Origin: Fusobacteriaceae bacterium
GTDB lineage: Bacteria; Fusobacteriota; Fusobacteriia; Fusobacteriales; Fusobacteriaceae
Direction: 5' to 3'
Length of the DNA stretch: 64,000 nucleotides
Assembly: GCA_031272775.1 (NCBI GenBank)
Contig: JAISTB010000012.1
Location: 1-64,000 of the forward strand
A program made the translations under genes and the position numbers. This document shows, piece after piece, positions 8,521-17,709 of this stretch. Position 1 is the stretch's first letter, and every line of letters starts with the position of its first letter. The notes beneath the pieces are model-generated. The model saw only the letters and a list, made by a program, of their open reading frames with translations, was not told where the DNA came from and ran no database searches.

Positions 8521-9376
8521 GAAGTTTTTCGACGAATTTGCGAACCGCATCTTTTTTCATGGATTCATTTTTGCAGAGCGCCCAACTGCTGCGCCAGAAG
8601 CGGCTTCCGTCTTTTTTGACCATGGGATGGAACTGCAGATCGTCCCGATTTTTCGCGTGGATTTCCGGAAGAACGGCCCATCCCATCCCCTGGGCCGCCA
8701 GATTGACCACGGTCTCAATGGAATTGACCGTCATAACCTCCCCCGCGAAGAGATCCTGAAAATGGTCCTTCCACCAGTCTTTGAGGAATTCTCCGGACTG
8801 GATCCGCGTTCCCGCGATTTCCTGCCGGATCCAGGGCGTCTTCCGGATATCGGCAAAATGGAATTTCTTCGCGGTGAGAAAGCCGTAGGTCTCCCGTCCG
8901 ATCAAGAATTTCTTCTCATGCCAGTCCGTCTCTCCCCGGATCACCAAAAGATCGACCTTGTTTTTCTTGAAATTCTCCATGAGCTCGTAATAATGCGCCG
9001 TAATCATTTCAATCCGGATCCCCGGGTTTTCTTTTTTGAACAGAGACAAAATATCGGGCAGATAGTACTTGGCCCAGGTCGTCGTGATTCCGATGGAAAG
9101 CGTCCCCGTCTGCCGCTCTTTGCAGCAGTGTAAATCGAGGCGCAGTTTTTCATATTCCGCGAGCATTTTCCGGCAGTAGTCCACGAGGATCTCCCCCTCG
9201 GGGGTGAAGGAAACCCCGTTTGAATGCCGCTCCACAATATTCACGCCCAATTTCGTTTCAAGCTTGTTGAGGCGATAAGTCAATGAAGGCTGGGAAATAA
9301 ATAATTTTTCAGCCGTTTTCGTCATGCTCAGTTCTTCACGCAACACCTTCAAAAGTTCCCAATCGCTGGTATCCAT
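8507..9376 (-). CDS. LysR-family transcriptional regulator
   Basis: 289 residues. N-terminal winged helix-turn-helix (about 1-62) with MTKTAEKLFISQPSLTYRLNKLE; the rest is a LysR-type effector domain of the periplasmic-binding-protein fold. AGGGAGGAA precedes the ATG. It lies between a binding-protein gene downstream on the same strand and the divergent peptide transporter operon starting at 9636; a LysR-style dyad at 9457-9469 is in that divergent spacer. It therefore likely controls one or both uptake systems. Effector unknown. Confidence 0.9.
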   Translation of the reverse strand: MDTSDWELLKVLREELSMTKTAEKLFISQPSLTYRLNKLETKLGVNIVERHSNGVSFTPEGEILVDYCRKMLAEYEKLRLDLHCCKERQTGTLSIGITTTWAKYYLPDILSLFKKENPGIRIEMITAHYYELMENFKKNKVDLLVIRGETDWHEKKFLIGRETYGFLTAKKFHFADIRKTPWIRQEIAGTRIQSGEFLKDWWKDHFQDLFAGEVMTVNSIETVVNLAAQGMGWAVLPEIHAKNRDDLQFHPMVKKDGSRFWRSSWALCKNESMKKDAVRKFVEKLLAII

Positions 9377-9456
9377 GACGGATATTCCTCCCTGTGATCA
9401 ATAAAATCAATAGACCGATTCAAAAATTTGTATTTCCCAAGCGTCCGATTCTGTCG

Positions 9457-9469
9457 TATAATGATTATA
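9457..9469. promoter_or_regulatory. Candidate LysR operator
   Basis: A perfect dyad, TATAAT-G-ATTATA, in the 259-bp spacer between the divergent lysR and peptide-transporter genes. It fits the T-N11-A rule for LysR sites. One half may also serve as a -10 element. The rest of the spacer shows no further clear feature. Confidence 0.45.
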
Positions 9470-9635
9470 GGATTTTGGTATAAGAGGACTGAAAATTCGG
9501 ATCATCGGGGCCGGATTTGTCTGTATCTTATATTTTAGCAGGAAACCCCGACGCCTGTCAACGGTTTCTTGCCTGTAGCCGCGATCTCCGCGGCGTTTTG
9601 CGGAAATTCACCATCATTCAAGGAGGACATCTTTT

Positions 9636-11171
9636 ATGAAAAAACTGAAAAGCATCCTGGTATTACTGCTTGTGGCGTGCGCGTTTCTCACCGGCGGCGT
9701 GCTGAACGCCAAGGGCAGGACGGATTTCAAGATGGGCATGAGCGCGGAGCCCACCTCGATGGATCCCGCCAAGTCCAAAGACCTGATCACCTGGATTTTT
9801 ATCCTGCAAACCTATGATACCCTGATCAAATACGACCAGGAAAAAAGGGTATTCATCCCCGCGCTGGCCAGTTCCTGGAAAGTCAGCGACGATTCCAAAG
9901 AAGTCCTGTTTACGCTGCGGGATGACATCAAATTCCAGAACGGCGACAAAATGACGGCCGATGACGTGCTGTTCTCCCTGAATCGCGCGCTCAAGTCGAC
10001 CTTCACGGACCAAATCGACGGTTCCATTGATCATTTCGAAAAAGTCGGCGACAATCAGATCAAACTCGTACAAAAATACGGTTATGCCCCGATCCTCGAG
10101 GTCATGATCACGCCCTGCTGGGGGATTGTCAACAAAAAATATGTGGAAGAGCACGAAGCCAAAGGCGAAGACATCGGTCGTATCGAATCTTGCGGCACCG
10201 GCGCCTATATCCTCAAAGAATGGCGGAGCGGCGACAAGTTGGTCTTCAAGGCCTTTGACGGCTACTATGACGGCGCGCCTGCCATAAAAGACGTTGTCTG
10301 CACGCTGATCGCCGACCAGACTTCCGGCGCTTTGGCCCTCGAACAAGGCGCCCTCGATTACTACTACGGCGCCCAGAATCGGGACATCGCCCATTTGAGA
10401 GAAGTTCCGACGCTGAAAGTCTATGAGAGCCATGACGGACCCGGCATCTATGACATCACCTTCAACGTGAAAAACGGCGTATTTGCCGATAAAAAACTGC
10501 GGCAAGCCGTCGCTTACGCCATCGACCGGGATGAGATCCTTTTGGGCGGCCAGGAAGGGGACGGCGTCGTAACCAACACAATTTGCGCTTCCGGCGCTTT
10601 CGGCTACATGCCCGATTACAAATGGTATGAGCAGGACAAGGAAAAAGCCAAAGCCCTCGTGAAGGAAGCGGGCTATCCTAACGGCGTTGACGTCGTATTC
10701 ACCCAGGATTCCAGCCGGACCTATATGCTTTCGGCCGAAATCATGCAGGCCCAGCTCAAGGAAGTGGGCATAAACGTCACCTTTGACAAGCTGGAACGGG
10801 CCACATGGCTCGATATCGTGGCTTCAAAGATGAACTACGTCGCTTCTCTCCGGATGACGAACCACGTCGTTATGGACGCGGATTACATCCTCACGAGACG
10901 GCTCACGACGGGCATGATCGGCGGAGGCAACAACTACGCCGGATACTCCAACCCCGTCTTTGACGAACTCGTTGTAAAAGCGCGGACGGAACCCGACACG
11001 GCCAAACGTCTCGAGCTCTACAAACAATGCTATGACATTATCAAAGAAGACGTTCCCTTTATCCCGCTCTACACCACAAACAACCAGCAGGTGGTCAACG
11101 CGAAGATCGGCGGATGGACGCCACATTCCCTTTACAGAACCCCCTGGTCCAAGCTCTACTACAAGGATTGA
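9636..11171 (+). CDS. Peptide ABC transporter substrate-binding protein (DppA/OppA family)
   Basis: 511 residues. The N-terminus can be read as a Sec signal ending near LNAKG or as a lipoprotein signal with LVAC at residues 12-15, so anchoring is uncertain. Family motifs: EPTSMDPAKSKD, DDIKFQNGDKMTADDVLFSLNRALKS, GTGAYILKEW. Less similar to the two proteins at 0.6-2.2 and 6.9-8.4 kb than those are to each other. AAGGAGGACAT precedes the ATG. First gene of the operon with two permeases and two ATPases. A hairpin just after it probably lowers expression of the following genes, giving an excess of binding protein. Confidence 0.93.
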   Translation: MKKLKSILVLLLVACAFLTGGVLNAKGRTDFKMGMSAEPTSMDPAKSKDLITWIFILQTYDTLIKYDQEKRVFIPALASSWKVSDDSKEVLFTLRDDIKFQNGDKMTADDVLFSLNRALKSTFTDQIDGSIDHFEKVGDNQIKLVQKYGYAPILEVMITPCWGIVNKKYVEEHEAKGEDIGRIESCGTGAYILKEWRSGDKLVFKAFDGYYDGAPAIKDVVCTLIADQTSGALALEQGALDYYYGAQNRDIAHLREVPTLKVYESHDGPGIYDITFNVKNGVFADKKLRQAVAYAIDRDEILLGGQEGDGVVTNTICASGAFGYMPDYKWYEQDKEKAKALVKEAGYPNGVDVVFTQDSSRTYMLSAEIMQAQLKEVGINVTFDKLERATWLDIVASKMNYVASLRMTNHVVMDADYILTRRLTTGMIGGGNNYAGYSNPVFDELVVKARTEPDTAKRLELYKQCYDIIKEDVPFIPLYTTNNQQVVNAKIGGWTPHSLYRTPWSKLYYKD

Positions 11172-11215
11172 TCGCAATCCGCGGGAAAACTCTCTACGAA
11201 AGAAAAACTTCAGGC

Positions 11216-11246
11216 GGCAGGGGTATTTCGCTATCCCTGCCCTTTT
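11216..11246 (+). terminator. Intra-operon attenuator or partial terminator
   Basis: A 10-bp stem (GGCAGGGGTA at 11216-11225, TATCCCTGCC at 11232-11241, one G-U pair) with a 6-nt loop followed by CTTTTG. It lies between the binding-protein gene and the permease genes, a usual place for setting expression ratios or protecting the upstream mRNA. Confidence 0.75.
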
Positions 11247-11262
11247 GTGAAAGGAGTCAGAT

Positions 11263-12213
11263 ATGGGTAAATATGTATTCAGACGTTTGCTGCTCATGAT
11301 TCCGGTGCTTTTGGGCGTCTCTTTCATCATTTTCACGATCATGAACATGACGCCCGGCGATCCGGTCATGCTGATCCTGGGCGAGGGAGCGCCCGCCGAG
11401 GCTCTGGCGGCAAAGCGGGAGGAAATGGGCCTCAACGCGCCATTTTTTCTCAGATATCTCCGATATCTCGCCGACGCTTTCCGGGGAAATTTCGGCCAGT
11501 CCTATCGGACGGGCATCCCGGTCTTTTCCGAGATCCAGACCCGGATCGGCTATACGGTCCTGCTTTCGGTCGTCAGCATCACGCTGGCGGTCCTGATCGG
11601 CCTCCCCATCGGGATCCTCTCGGCCGTCCGGCAATATTCCATTACGGACCAGCTCTCCATCGGCATATCGCTGATTGTGACGTCCATGCCGGGCTTTTTT
11701 ACGGCCATGCTGTTGATTTTGCTGTTTTCGTTGAAATTGGGGTGGTTGCCGCCTATGGGCGTCAACACCTGGGTGAATTTCATCATGCCCAGCATCGCCC
11801 TCTCCTCGGCGACGACGGCGTCCCTGATCCGGATGACGCGCTCGACCATGCTGGAAGTCATCCGTCAGGACTATATCCGGACCGCCCGGGCCAAGGGCGC
11901 GTCGGAGCGGGCCGTCATTTTCCATCACGCGCTGAGGAACGCGCTTCTGCCGGTGGTGACCGTGATCGGCGTCAATTTCGGGCAGGCCCTGGGCGGATCC
12001 ATCGCCATCGAGCAGGTCTTCGCGATCCCCGGAATCGGGCAGCTGATGATCAACTCCATTCGCCAGAAAGATACGCCGATGGTTATGGCGGCGGTAATCT
12101 TTTCGGCTTTTATCGCGAGCTCGGTCAATCTGCTGGTCGATCTGCTGTATTCCTTTATCGACCCGCGTCTCTCGAGTCAGTACGCCTCGAAAAAACGCAA
12201 GGGCAGGGGGTGA
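11263..12213 (+). CDS. Peptide ABC transporter permease (DppB/OppB type)
   Basis: 316 residues. N-terminal segment GKYVFRRLLLMIPVLLGVSFI is typical of DppB; six predicted membrane segments. The EAA-type loop that contacts the ATPase is RTARAKGASERAVIFHHALRN. GVNFGQALGGSIAIEQVF is a conserved C-terminal motif. AAAGGAGTCAG before the ATG. Followed after 4 bp by the second permease. Assignment is sure; substrate is not shown by sequence. Confidence 0.95.
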   Translation: MGKYVFRRLLLMIPVLLGVSFIIFTIMNMTPGDPVMLILGEGAPAEALAAKREEMGLNAPFFLRYLRYLADAFRGNFGQSYRTGIPVFSEIQTRIGYTVLLSVVSITLAVLIGLPIGILSAVRQYSITDQLSIGISLIVTSMPGFFTAMLLILLFSLKLGWLPPMGVNTWVNFIMPSIALSSATTASLIRMTRSTMLEVIRQDYIRTARAKGASERAVIFHHALRNALLPVVTVIGVNFGQALGGSIAIEQVFAIPGIGQLMINSIRQKDTPMVMAAVIFSAFIASSVNLLVDLLYSFIDPRLSSQYASKKRKGRG

Positions 12214-12217
12214 AGCG

Positions 12218-13111
12218 ATGAGTGAAGCCACGGCTGTGTTGAAACCCAAGAAGAAATACCGGAAAAAGAGCCAGATCGCGGTCATCTGGACGCGCTTCAA
12301 ACGAAACAAGCTGGCCCTCGCGGGTATGGTGATCTTTCTCATTATGCTGATCGCGGTTTTGGGCGCGGACCTTTACCTCAACTACGACGTTGACGCGATT
12401 TCGATTCACATCAAAAACCGCTTCGCGCCGCCTTCCGCAGCCAACTGGTTCGGAACGGACCACAACGGCCGGGATGAATTCGCCCGGGTCATTTACGGCG
12501 GCAGAATTTCCATGTTTGTCGGCATCGCCACCGTTTTCGTCTCGCTGACCTTCGGCGCCGTCATCGGCTCCGCGGCGGCCTACTACGGCGGTAAAGTCGA
12601 CGATATCCTCATGCGGATCATGGACGTGCTCCTGGCGATCCCCAGTATGCTCTTGGCCATTACGCTGATCTCGGCCTTCGGATCGAGCCTCTTCAACCTG
12701 ATCCTCTCCATGGGGATCTCCCAGATCCCGCGGATGAGCCGCATTGTGCGCTCGGCCATCCTGGGCGTAAAAGAACAGGAATTTGTGGAAGCGGCCCGGG
12801 CCTTCGGCACCAGCGACCGGAGAATCATTTTCCGGCATATCCTCCCCAACGCCATGGGGCCCATCCTCGTCCAGGTCACCCAGACCATCGCCCGGAGCGT
12901 GATTACCATCGCGTCTTTGAGCTTTATCGGCCTCGGGATTTCGGAGCCCACGCCCGAATGGGGCAGCATGCTCTCCGAGTCCAAATCCCTGATGCGCTAT
13001 CATCCGCATCTGGCCATATTTCCCGGGATCTCCATCGTGCTTTCCGTACTTTCGCTGACCCTCGTCGGTGACGGATTGCGCGACGCCATGGATCCGAGAC
13101 TAAGGAATTAG
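12218..13111 (+). CDS. Peptide ABC transporter permease (DppC/OppC type)
   Basis: 297 residues with the OppC-type N-terminal region (about residues 1-75, one membrane segment) and a BPD_transp_1 domain with five more. The EAA loop is EAARAFGTSDRRIIFRHILPN. FGTDHNGRDEFARVIYG is the usual DppC motif. Partner of the DppB-like protein; together they form the channel. Confidence 0.95.
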   Translation: MSEATAVLKPKKKYRKKSQIAVIWTRFKRNKLALAGMVIFLIMLIAVLGADLYLNYDVDAISIHIKNRFAPPSAANWFGTDHNGRDEFARVIYGGRISMFVGIATVFVSLTFGAVIGSAAAYYGGKVDDILMRIMDVLLAIPSMLLAITLISAFGSSLFNLILSMGISQIPRMSRIVRSAILGVKEQEFVEAARAFGTSDRRIIFRHILPNAMGPILVQVTQTIARSVITIASLSFIGLGISEPTPEWGSMLSESKSLMRYHPHLAIFPGISIVLSVLSLTLVGDGLRDAMDPRLRN

Positions 13112-13124
13112 GGGGAGGGAAACT

Positions 13125-14123
13125 ATGGAAAAATTACTGGAAATCAAAAATTTGCATGTGATGTATAAAACCGACGAAGACAATATTTACGCGCTGAACG
13201 GCGTGTCCCTCGATATCTGGAAAGGCGAGAGCCTGGGCCTCGTCGGGGAAACCGGCGCGGGGAAAAGCACGATCGCCCTTTCGACCATGCGGCTCCTGCC
13301 GGAAAAAGTCGGCTTCGTCACAGAGGGGGAAATCCTCTTTGACGGCGTCGATCTGCTCAAAGGACGGACGGAAGCGGATATGCGCGCCATGCGGGGAAAT
13401 GATATGTCCATGATCTTTTCCGATCCCATGAGCGCCCTCAATCCCATCCACACCATGGGCGACCAGATCGGGGAAGTGGTCAGGCTCCATTTCCCGGACC
13501 TCAAAGGGGAGGAAATCGAGAAAAAAGTCGATGAGATGATGGAAATGGTCGGCATCCCCGCGGAGCGGAAAATCGAATATCCTCATCAATTTTCAGGCGG
13601 CATGAAACAAAGGATCGTGATCGCCATCGCTCTGGCCTGTCGACCCCGGCTGCTTTTGGCCGATGAACCGACGACGGCCCTCGACGTGACGATCCAGGCC
13701 CAGGTCCTCAAAATGATGAACGACCTCAAAGAGCAGCTGGGGACGTCCATGTTGCTCATTACCCATGATCTGGGCGTTGTGGCCCAGGTCTGCACCCGGG
13801 TCGCCATCCTCTACGCCGGGGAAATCGTCGAAAGCGGACCTGTGGAAGATATCTTCGACACGGATTTCCGGCATCCCTATACCAACGGCCTTTTCGGCTC
13901 CATCCCGGATCTCGTGCAAAAGACCGCGCGGCTCAGTCCCATTGACGGCCTGATGCCTGATCCCTCGAGCCTGCCTGTGGGATGCGCCTTCGCCGAGCGC
14001 TGTCCGCACCGGACGGAAATCTGCGAGACTGTGAAACCCAAGGAGCTCTTTTTCGGCGATCACATGATCCGCTGCCATCTTTACGCGAAGCAAAAAAGCA
14101 AAGGAGGCGCGAAAAATGACTAA
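13125..14123 (+). CDS. Peptide ABC transporter ATP-binding protein (DppD/OppD type)
   Basis: 332 residues. Walker [10 protein letters not shown] (about 42-50), signature FSGGMKQR, Walker B LLLADEP, switch histidine in LLITHDLG. The C-terminal oligopeptide-transporter extension carries the cysteine cluster typical of the family ([15 protein letters not shown]...RCH). AGGGGGAGGG precedes the start. The last codons overlap the next ATPase gene by 8 bp, so the two subunits are probably translationally coupled. Confidence 0.95.
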   Translation: MEKLLEIKNLHVMYKTDEDNIYALNGVSLDIWKGESLGLVGETGAGKSTIALSTMRLLPEKVGFVTEGEILFDGVDLLKGRTEADMRAMRGNDMSMIFSDPMSALNPIHTMGDQIGEVVRLHFPDLKGEEIEKKVDEMMEMVGIPAERKIEYPHQFSGGMKQRIVIAIALACRPRLLLADEPTTALDVTIQAQVLKMMNDLKEQLGTSMLLITHDLGVVAQVCTRVAILYAGEIVESGPVEDIFDTDFRHPYTNGLFGSIPDLVQKTARLSPIDGLMPDPSSLPVGCAFAERCPHRTEICETVKPKELFFGDHMIRCHLYAKQKSKGGAKND

Positions 14124-15078
14124 TCCTGCGCCGCTTATCGAAACGAGAGAACTGAAAAAATATTTTGCCACCAAGCGCGGCCTGCTTCACGCCGTTGACG
14201 GCGTCAACATCAAGATCTTCAAGGGAAAAACGCTGGGCGTCGTGGGCGAAAGCGGCTGCGGGAAATCCACGCTGGGGAGAACCGTCCTGCGGCTTTTGGA
14301 GCCGACCGGCGGAGACGTCCTCTACAACGGCGAAAGCATCCTGCAATTGGGCCGGGATCGGATGAACGAGATGCGGAAAAAAATGCAGATCATATTCCAA
14401 GATCCCTTTACGTCCCTCAATCCCCGGATGACCGTCAGCGAAATCATCGCCGAGCCCATGAAAGTGTGCCATACGGTAAAAACCAAAGCGGAGCGGGAGG
14501 AGGTCATCGACCGGCTCATGGAGACCGTAGGCCTCGCCGAGCGCTTTGTGAATACCTATCCCCACGAACTTGACGGCGGCAGACGCCAGCGGATCGGTAT
14601 CGCCCGGGCCTTGGCGGTAAATCCGGAGTTTATTGTCTGCGACGAGCCCGTATCGGCCCTTGACGTCTCGATCCAGGCCCAGATCCTCAATCTGATGATG
14701 GATCTTCAAGAGAAAATGGGCCTGACCTATATGTTTATCACTCATGACCTCTCGGTCATCAAGCACATCAGCAACCACATCGCGGTCATGTATCTCGGCC
14801 AGTGCGTGGAATTCGCCGAAACGGACGAGCTCTTTGCAAATCCCGTCCATCCCTACACCAGGGCGCTTCTGAATTCCATTCCCATCGCGAGCCTGAAGCA
14901 CAGAAAGCCGCTTCATATCATCGAAGGCGAGGTGACAAGCCCCATCAACCCCAAACCGGGTTGCCGTTTCGCCGACAGATGCCCCTTTGCCGAAAACGCC
15001 TGCAAAGAAGGGAACGCGCCGCTGAAGGAACTGAAGCCGGGTCATTTTACCGCCTGTCTCAGGGCGGGGAACATCTAA
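14116..15078 (+). CDS. Peptide ABC transporter ATP-binding protein (DppF/OppF type)
   Basis: 320 residues. Walker A GESGCGKST (about 47-55), Walker B FIVCDEP, D-loop SALD, switch MFITHDLS, and the C-terminal cysteine cluster GCRFADRCPFAENAC...ACL. The signature motif reads LDGGRRQR instead of LSGGQRQR: the serine that contacts ATP gamma-phosphate is aspartate. I recall this variant in some OppF-like proteins, so it may be a lineage trait giving one degenerate ATP site. Overlaps the upstream ATPase gene by 8 bp. Confidence 0.94.
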   Translation: MTNPAPLIETRELKKYFATKRGLLHAVDGVNIKIFKGKTLGVVGESGCGKSTLGRTVLRLLEPTGGDVLYNGESILQLGRDRMNEMRKKMQIIFQDPFTSLNPRMTVSEIIAEPMKVCHTVKTKAEREEVIDRLMETVGLAERFVNTYPHELDGGRRQRIGIARALAVNPEFIVCDEPVSALDVSIQAQILNLMMDLQEKMGLTYMFITHDLSVIKHISNHIAVMYLGQCVEFAETDELFANPVHPYTRALLNSIPIASLKHRKPLHIIEGEVTSPINPKPGCRFADRCPFAENACKEGNAPLKELKPGHFTACLRAGNI

Positions 15079-15098
15079 AACAGAAAAAAGGAGTGATT

Positions 15099-16142
15099 AT
15101 GTATCCCGTTATCGAAATCACAGCCTCCGCGCCCTACGAACGGGGCGTGGAATACGGAAAAAAAGCGAAAAAATGGATCGATCTGGCCGTAGCGCACTAT
15201 TATCAGCGCTTCCAAAACGAAGGCTATACAGTCACGGACCTCGAGCGCTACGCGCTGGATTTTGTCGCCTGCCTGACGGGGGAGACGCCGATCCAGATGG
15301 AAGAGACAAAGGGGATCGCCGCGGGATCCGGCCGGACACTGGCCGAGATCATGGTCGTCAACTGCCGCTACGAGATTTCCAAATTTCCCAAGACGCCGGA
15401 ATGCACCACGGCGGCTATACTGCCGGAGTCGACGGCGAAAAAAAATACATTTTTGGTAAAAAATTGGGACTACAGCACGCACATTCTGCCCCATGTGGTG
15501 CTTCTGCACTTCAACACGCCCGAGTTCAAGGCCTGGGGGATCACCGAAGCGGGGCAGCTCGTCAGAGACGGCTTCAACCAATACAAAGTGGGCTTTGTCA
15601 ATAACAACCTGCAATCGGTGACAGACAATCCCGGAATCGGCGTTCCGGCTACTTTTTTGCGCCGCCGGCTCCTGGAGGCAAAGTCCTTTGACGAAGCGTG
15701 CGATCTGATCGAAAAAGCCAAACGGACCGTCTCCTGCAATATGCTTGTGGCCGACGGTTACGGTCACGCCAGAGACTATGAGACTTATCCGGGCGGCGTC
15801 GACGCCATCGAGGAAACCGACGGCCTTTTGACCCACGCCAATCACTTCGTCGTGGATCCCCGAAAGGACGCCCTGACGGACAGACCCAAGAATCGCGACG
15901 CCCGTCTCCGGGAGATTCTTCTGATGAAAAAGGGAGCGATCACCTCGGAATACGTCATGACCTGCATGCGCGACCACAAGTACCACCCGCTCTCAATCTG
16001 CGCCCATCCCGACCCCGGCGGCATCGCCTATGTACGGGACCGGATTACGGTCTCCTCGGCGATCATGAATCTTACAGACTGTGAAATGTGGTTTTGCGCG
16101 GGTCCCCCCTGTCAGGGCGACTATGCGCGTTACGCCTTATAG
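15099..16142 (+). CDS. C45-type Ntn acyltransferase/amidohydrolase (acyl-CoA:6-aminopenicillanate acyltransferase-like)
   Basis: 347 residues from the ATG at 15099, which has AAAAGGAG upstream; in-frame sequence before it belongs to the ATPase region. The fold signature is an N-terminal-nucleophile hydrolase: PEC102TT would expose Cys102 after self-cleavage, then NWDY, LLTHANHF and DRLREI-like elements (here DARLREILLM). Such enzymes cleave or transfer amide-linked acyl groups. No signal peptide. Located in the peptide transporter operon, 20 bp after the last ATPase, so it may process an imported N-acyl or amide-linked compound. Exact substrate unknown. Confidence 0.8.
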   Translation: MYPVIEITASAPYERGVEYGKKAKKWIDLAVAHYYQRFQNEGYTVTDLERYALDFVACLTGETPIQMEETKGIAAGSGRTLAEIMVVNCRYEISKFPKTPECTTAAILPESTAKKNTFLVKNWDYSTHILPHVVLLHFNTPEFKAWGITEAGQLVRDGFNQYKVGFVNNNLQSVTDNPGIGVPATFLRRRLLEAKSFDEACDLIEKAKRTVSCNMLVADGYGHARDYETYPGGVDAIEETDGLLTHANHFVVDPRKDALTDRPKNRDARLREILLMKKGAITSEYVMTCMRDHKYHPLSICAHPDPGGIAYVRDRITVSSAIMNLTDCEMWFCAGPPCQGDYARYAL

Positions 16143-16153
16143 GAGTGTTTGCG

Positions 16154-17284
16154 ATGAGAAAGATTCCCTTTACCTACATCAGAGGCGGCACAAGCCGGGC
16201 CGTGTTTTTCGAAAAAAAGAATCTTCCCGACGACAAAAACGAATGGAACGCCATATTCAAGGCCGTCCTGGGTCTCCCTCCCGGGACGGGCGGCCCCAAA
16301 AGCGCGCTTCCGAAACAGCTTCCCACCAGTAAAATCGCGGTCATTTCCCCCTCCGGACGGCCGGGATATGACGTGGAGTATCACTTTTTCCAGATGAATG
16401 ACCTCACCGGCATTGCCGACGACAGGGGAACCTGCGGAAATATGTCCTCGGCCGTGGGGCCCTTTGCCGCCGATCACGGTCTCGCGGCCGTAAAGGAAGG
16501 AGAAAATACACTTCGAGTTTACAATGTAAATACAAAAAAATGCTTTCTGACAACATTTTTTGTAAAAGACGGCCGCGCGGAAGCGACGGGAAACGTCCTT
16601 CTGCCCGGTCTCGCCGAAAGCGGCTCCCCCGTGACGCTGGATTTTATCTCGCCGGGCGGAGGATATTCGGGAAAATTATTCCCCACGGGGCATAAACTGG
16701 ACCGGATCGATTGCGGGGTCTTCGGGGAAAAGGAGGCGACCGTCATCGACTGCGTCAATCCCATCGCCGTCGTGCGGGCGGCCGATGTGGGCATGACGGG
16801 ACTGGAGCTCAGAAATGAAGAGATCACAAAAGACGCCATGACCCTGCTGCAAATGATCCGCGGGAAGACCGCCGCCCTCCTGGGACTCGTGAAAAACTGG
16901 GAGGAAGCCGCGGTCAGCTCGACCTACATCCCCCACCTGGCCGTAGTCGCCAAGTCCTCGACGTACCGGACCTCGACGGGGGAAGAAGTCGTCGAAGCCG
17001 GCGTGGATTTTTGCGCGCGGGCGATTTTTACCGGCCTTCATCCGACCTTTCCCGCCGGAGGCGCCGTGGCCGCCGCGGCTGCCGCCTGCATCCCGGGGAC
17101 CGTTCTCGACGCCGTTACGGAGAAAGAAAAACCCTCGGGTCCTGTCCGGAAAATCGTGATCGGCCATCCCGCCGGCTGTATTTCCGTGCCTCTTGAGATC
17201 AGCGGCGAAAACGTAAAAATGGGGACGCTGATCCGGACGGCCAGACATCTGTTCGAAGGGGAGCTGTATTTCGAGCGGGAATAG
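16154..17284 (+). CDS. PrpF-family protein (2-methylaconitate isomerase-like)
   Basis: 376 residues. The start ATG at 16154 has AGGAGTG upstream, 11 bp after the C45 gene. PrpF features: N-terminal FTYIRGGTSRAVFF with the conserved TSRAVFF, DRGTCGNMSSAVGPFA in the middle, and FISPGG. PrpF proteins have a diaminopimelate-epimerase-like fold and isomerise small unsaturated tricarboxylates; many homologues have unknown substrates. No prpB, prpC or prpD genes are near, so a methylcitrate role is not supported here. Last gene of the transporter operon. Confidence 0.82.
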   Translation: MRKIPFTYIRGGTSRAVFFEKKNLPDDKNEWNAIFKAVLGLPPGTGGPKSALPKQLPTSKIAVISPSGRPGYDVEYHFFQMNDLTGIADDRGTCGNMSSAVGPFAADHGLAAVKEGENTLRVYNVNTKKCFLTTFFVKDGRAEATGNVLLPGLAESGSPVTLDFISPGGGYSGKLFPTGHKLDRIDCGVFGEKEATVIDCVNPIAVVRAADVGMTGLELRNEEITKDAMTLLQMIRGKTAALLGLVKNWEEAAVSSTYIPHLAVVAKSSTYRTSTGEEVVEAGVDFCARAIFTGLHPTFPAGGAVAAAAAACIPGTVLDAVTEKEKPSGPVRKIVIGHPAGCISVPLEISGENVKMGTLIRTARHLFEGELYFERE

Positions 17285-17310
17285 AGAGAAACGCCAAAAG
17301 AGACAAAAGA

Positions 17311-17346
17311 AAAAGCGCGCCGCTTTCCTTGACGCGCTTTTATTTT
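17311..17346. terminator. Bidirectional rho-independent terminator
   Basis: A 9-bp stem AAAAGCGCG/CGCGCTTTT (17311-17319 with 17333-17341) between the convergent prpF-like and spoVG genes. Confidence 0.85.
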
Positions 17347-17350
17347 CCGT

Positions 17351-17668
17351 TCAATTGATCTGAGCCACGGCTACGATCGTAGCGGTGGCGGGAGTAAGAT
17401 CGCCTGTCTCGACCAGTTCCTGATATTTGGCGATCACGGTTTCCGTGATGTCCTTTCGCAATTCGGGCGTGATCGGATGCGCAATGTCCTTGTATTCCCC
17501 GTCCGGCATCTTTCTGGAGGGCATAGCGACAAACATGCCTTTCTGGCCGTCAATAATTTTCAGCCCGTGGATCACAAAACATTCCTCGAATGTGACATCC
17601 GCGTAGGCTTTCAACTTCAGCTCATTTTCGTTCTTGACTGCTCTCAGTCTAACGTCTGTAATTCTCAT
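17351..17668 (-). CDS. spoVG: SpoVG family nucleic-acid-binding regulator
   Basis: 105 residues from the ATG at 17668 (start MRITDVRLR, as in the family; GGGAAGG lies upstream). A GTG at 17677 would add three residues. Core motifs: ADVTFEECFVIHGLKII, GMFVAMPSRK, YKDIAHPI. In other bacteria SpoVG binds DNA and RNA and affects division, capsule or sporulation genes. No sporulation genes are visible here. Downstream of ispE with a 41-bp gap, as in many genomes where the two are neighbours. Confidence 0.95.
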   Translation of the reverse strand: MRITDVRLRAVKNENELKLKAYADVTFEECFVIHGLKIIDGQKGMFVAMPSRKMPDGEYKDIAHPITPELRKDITETVIAKYQELVETGDLTPATATIVAVAQIN

Positions 17669-17709
17669 CACACGCACACCTTCCCTTATTTCATAGTATT
17701 AAAGATCCT

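Noticed and set aside
16154-17284. Methylcitrate pathway locus
   Set aside because: Only a PrpF-like gene is present, without prpB, prpC or prpD.
17351-17668. Evidence for a spore former from spoVG
   Set aside because: SpoVG is found in many non-sporulating bacteria and no other sporulation gene is visible.
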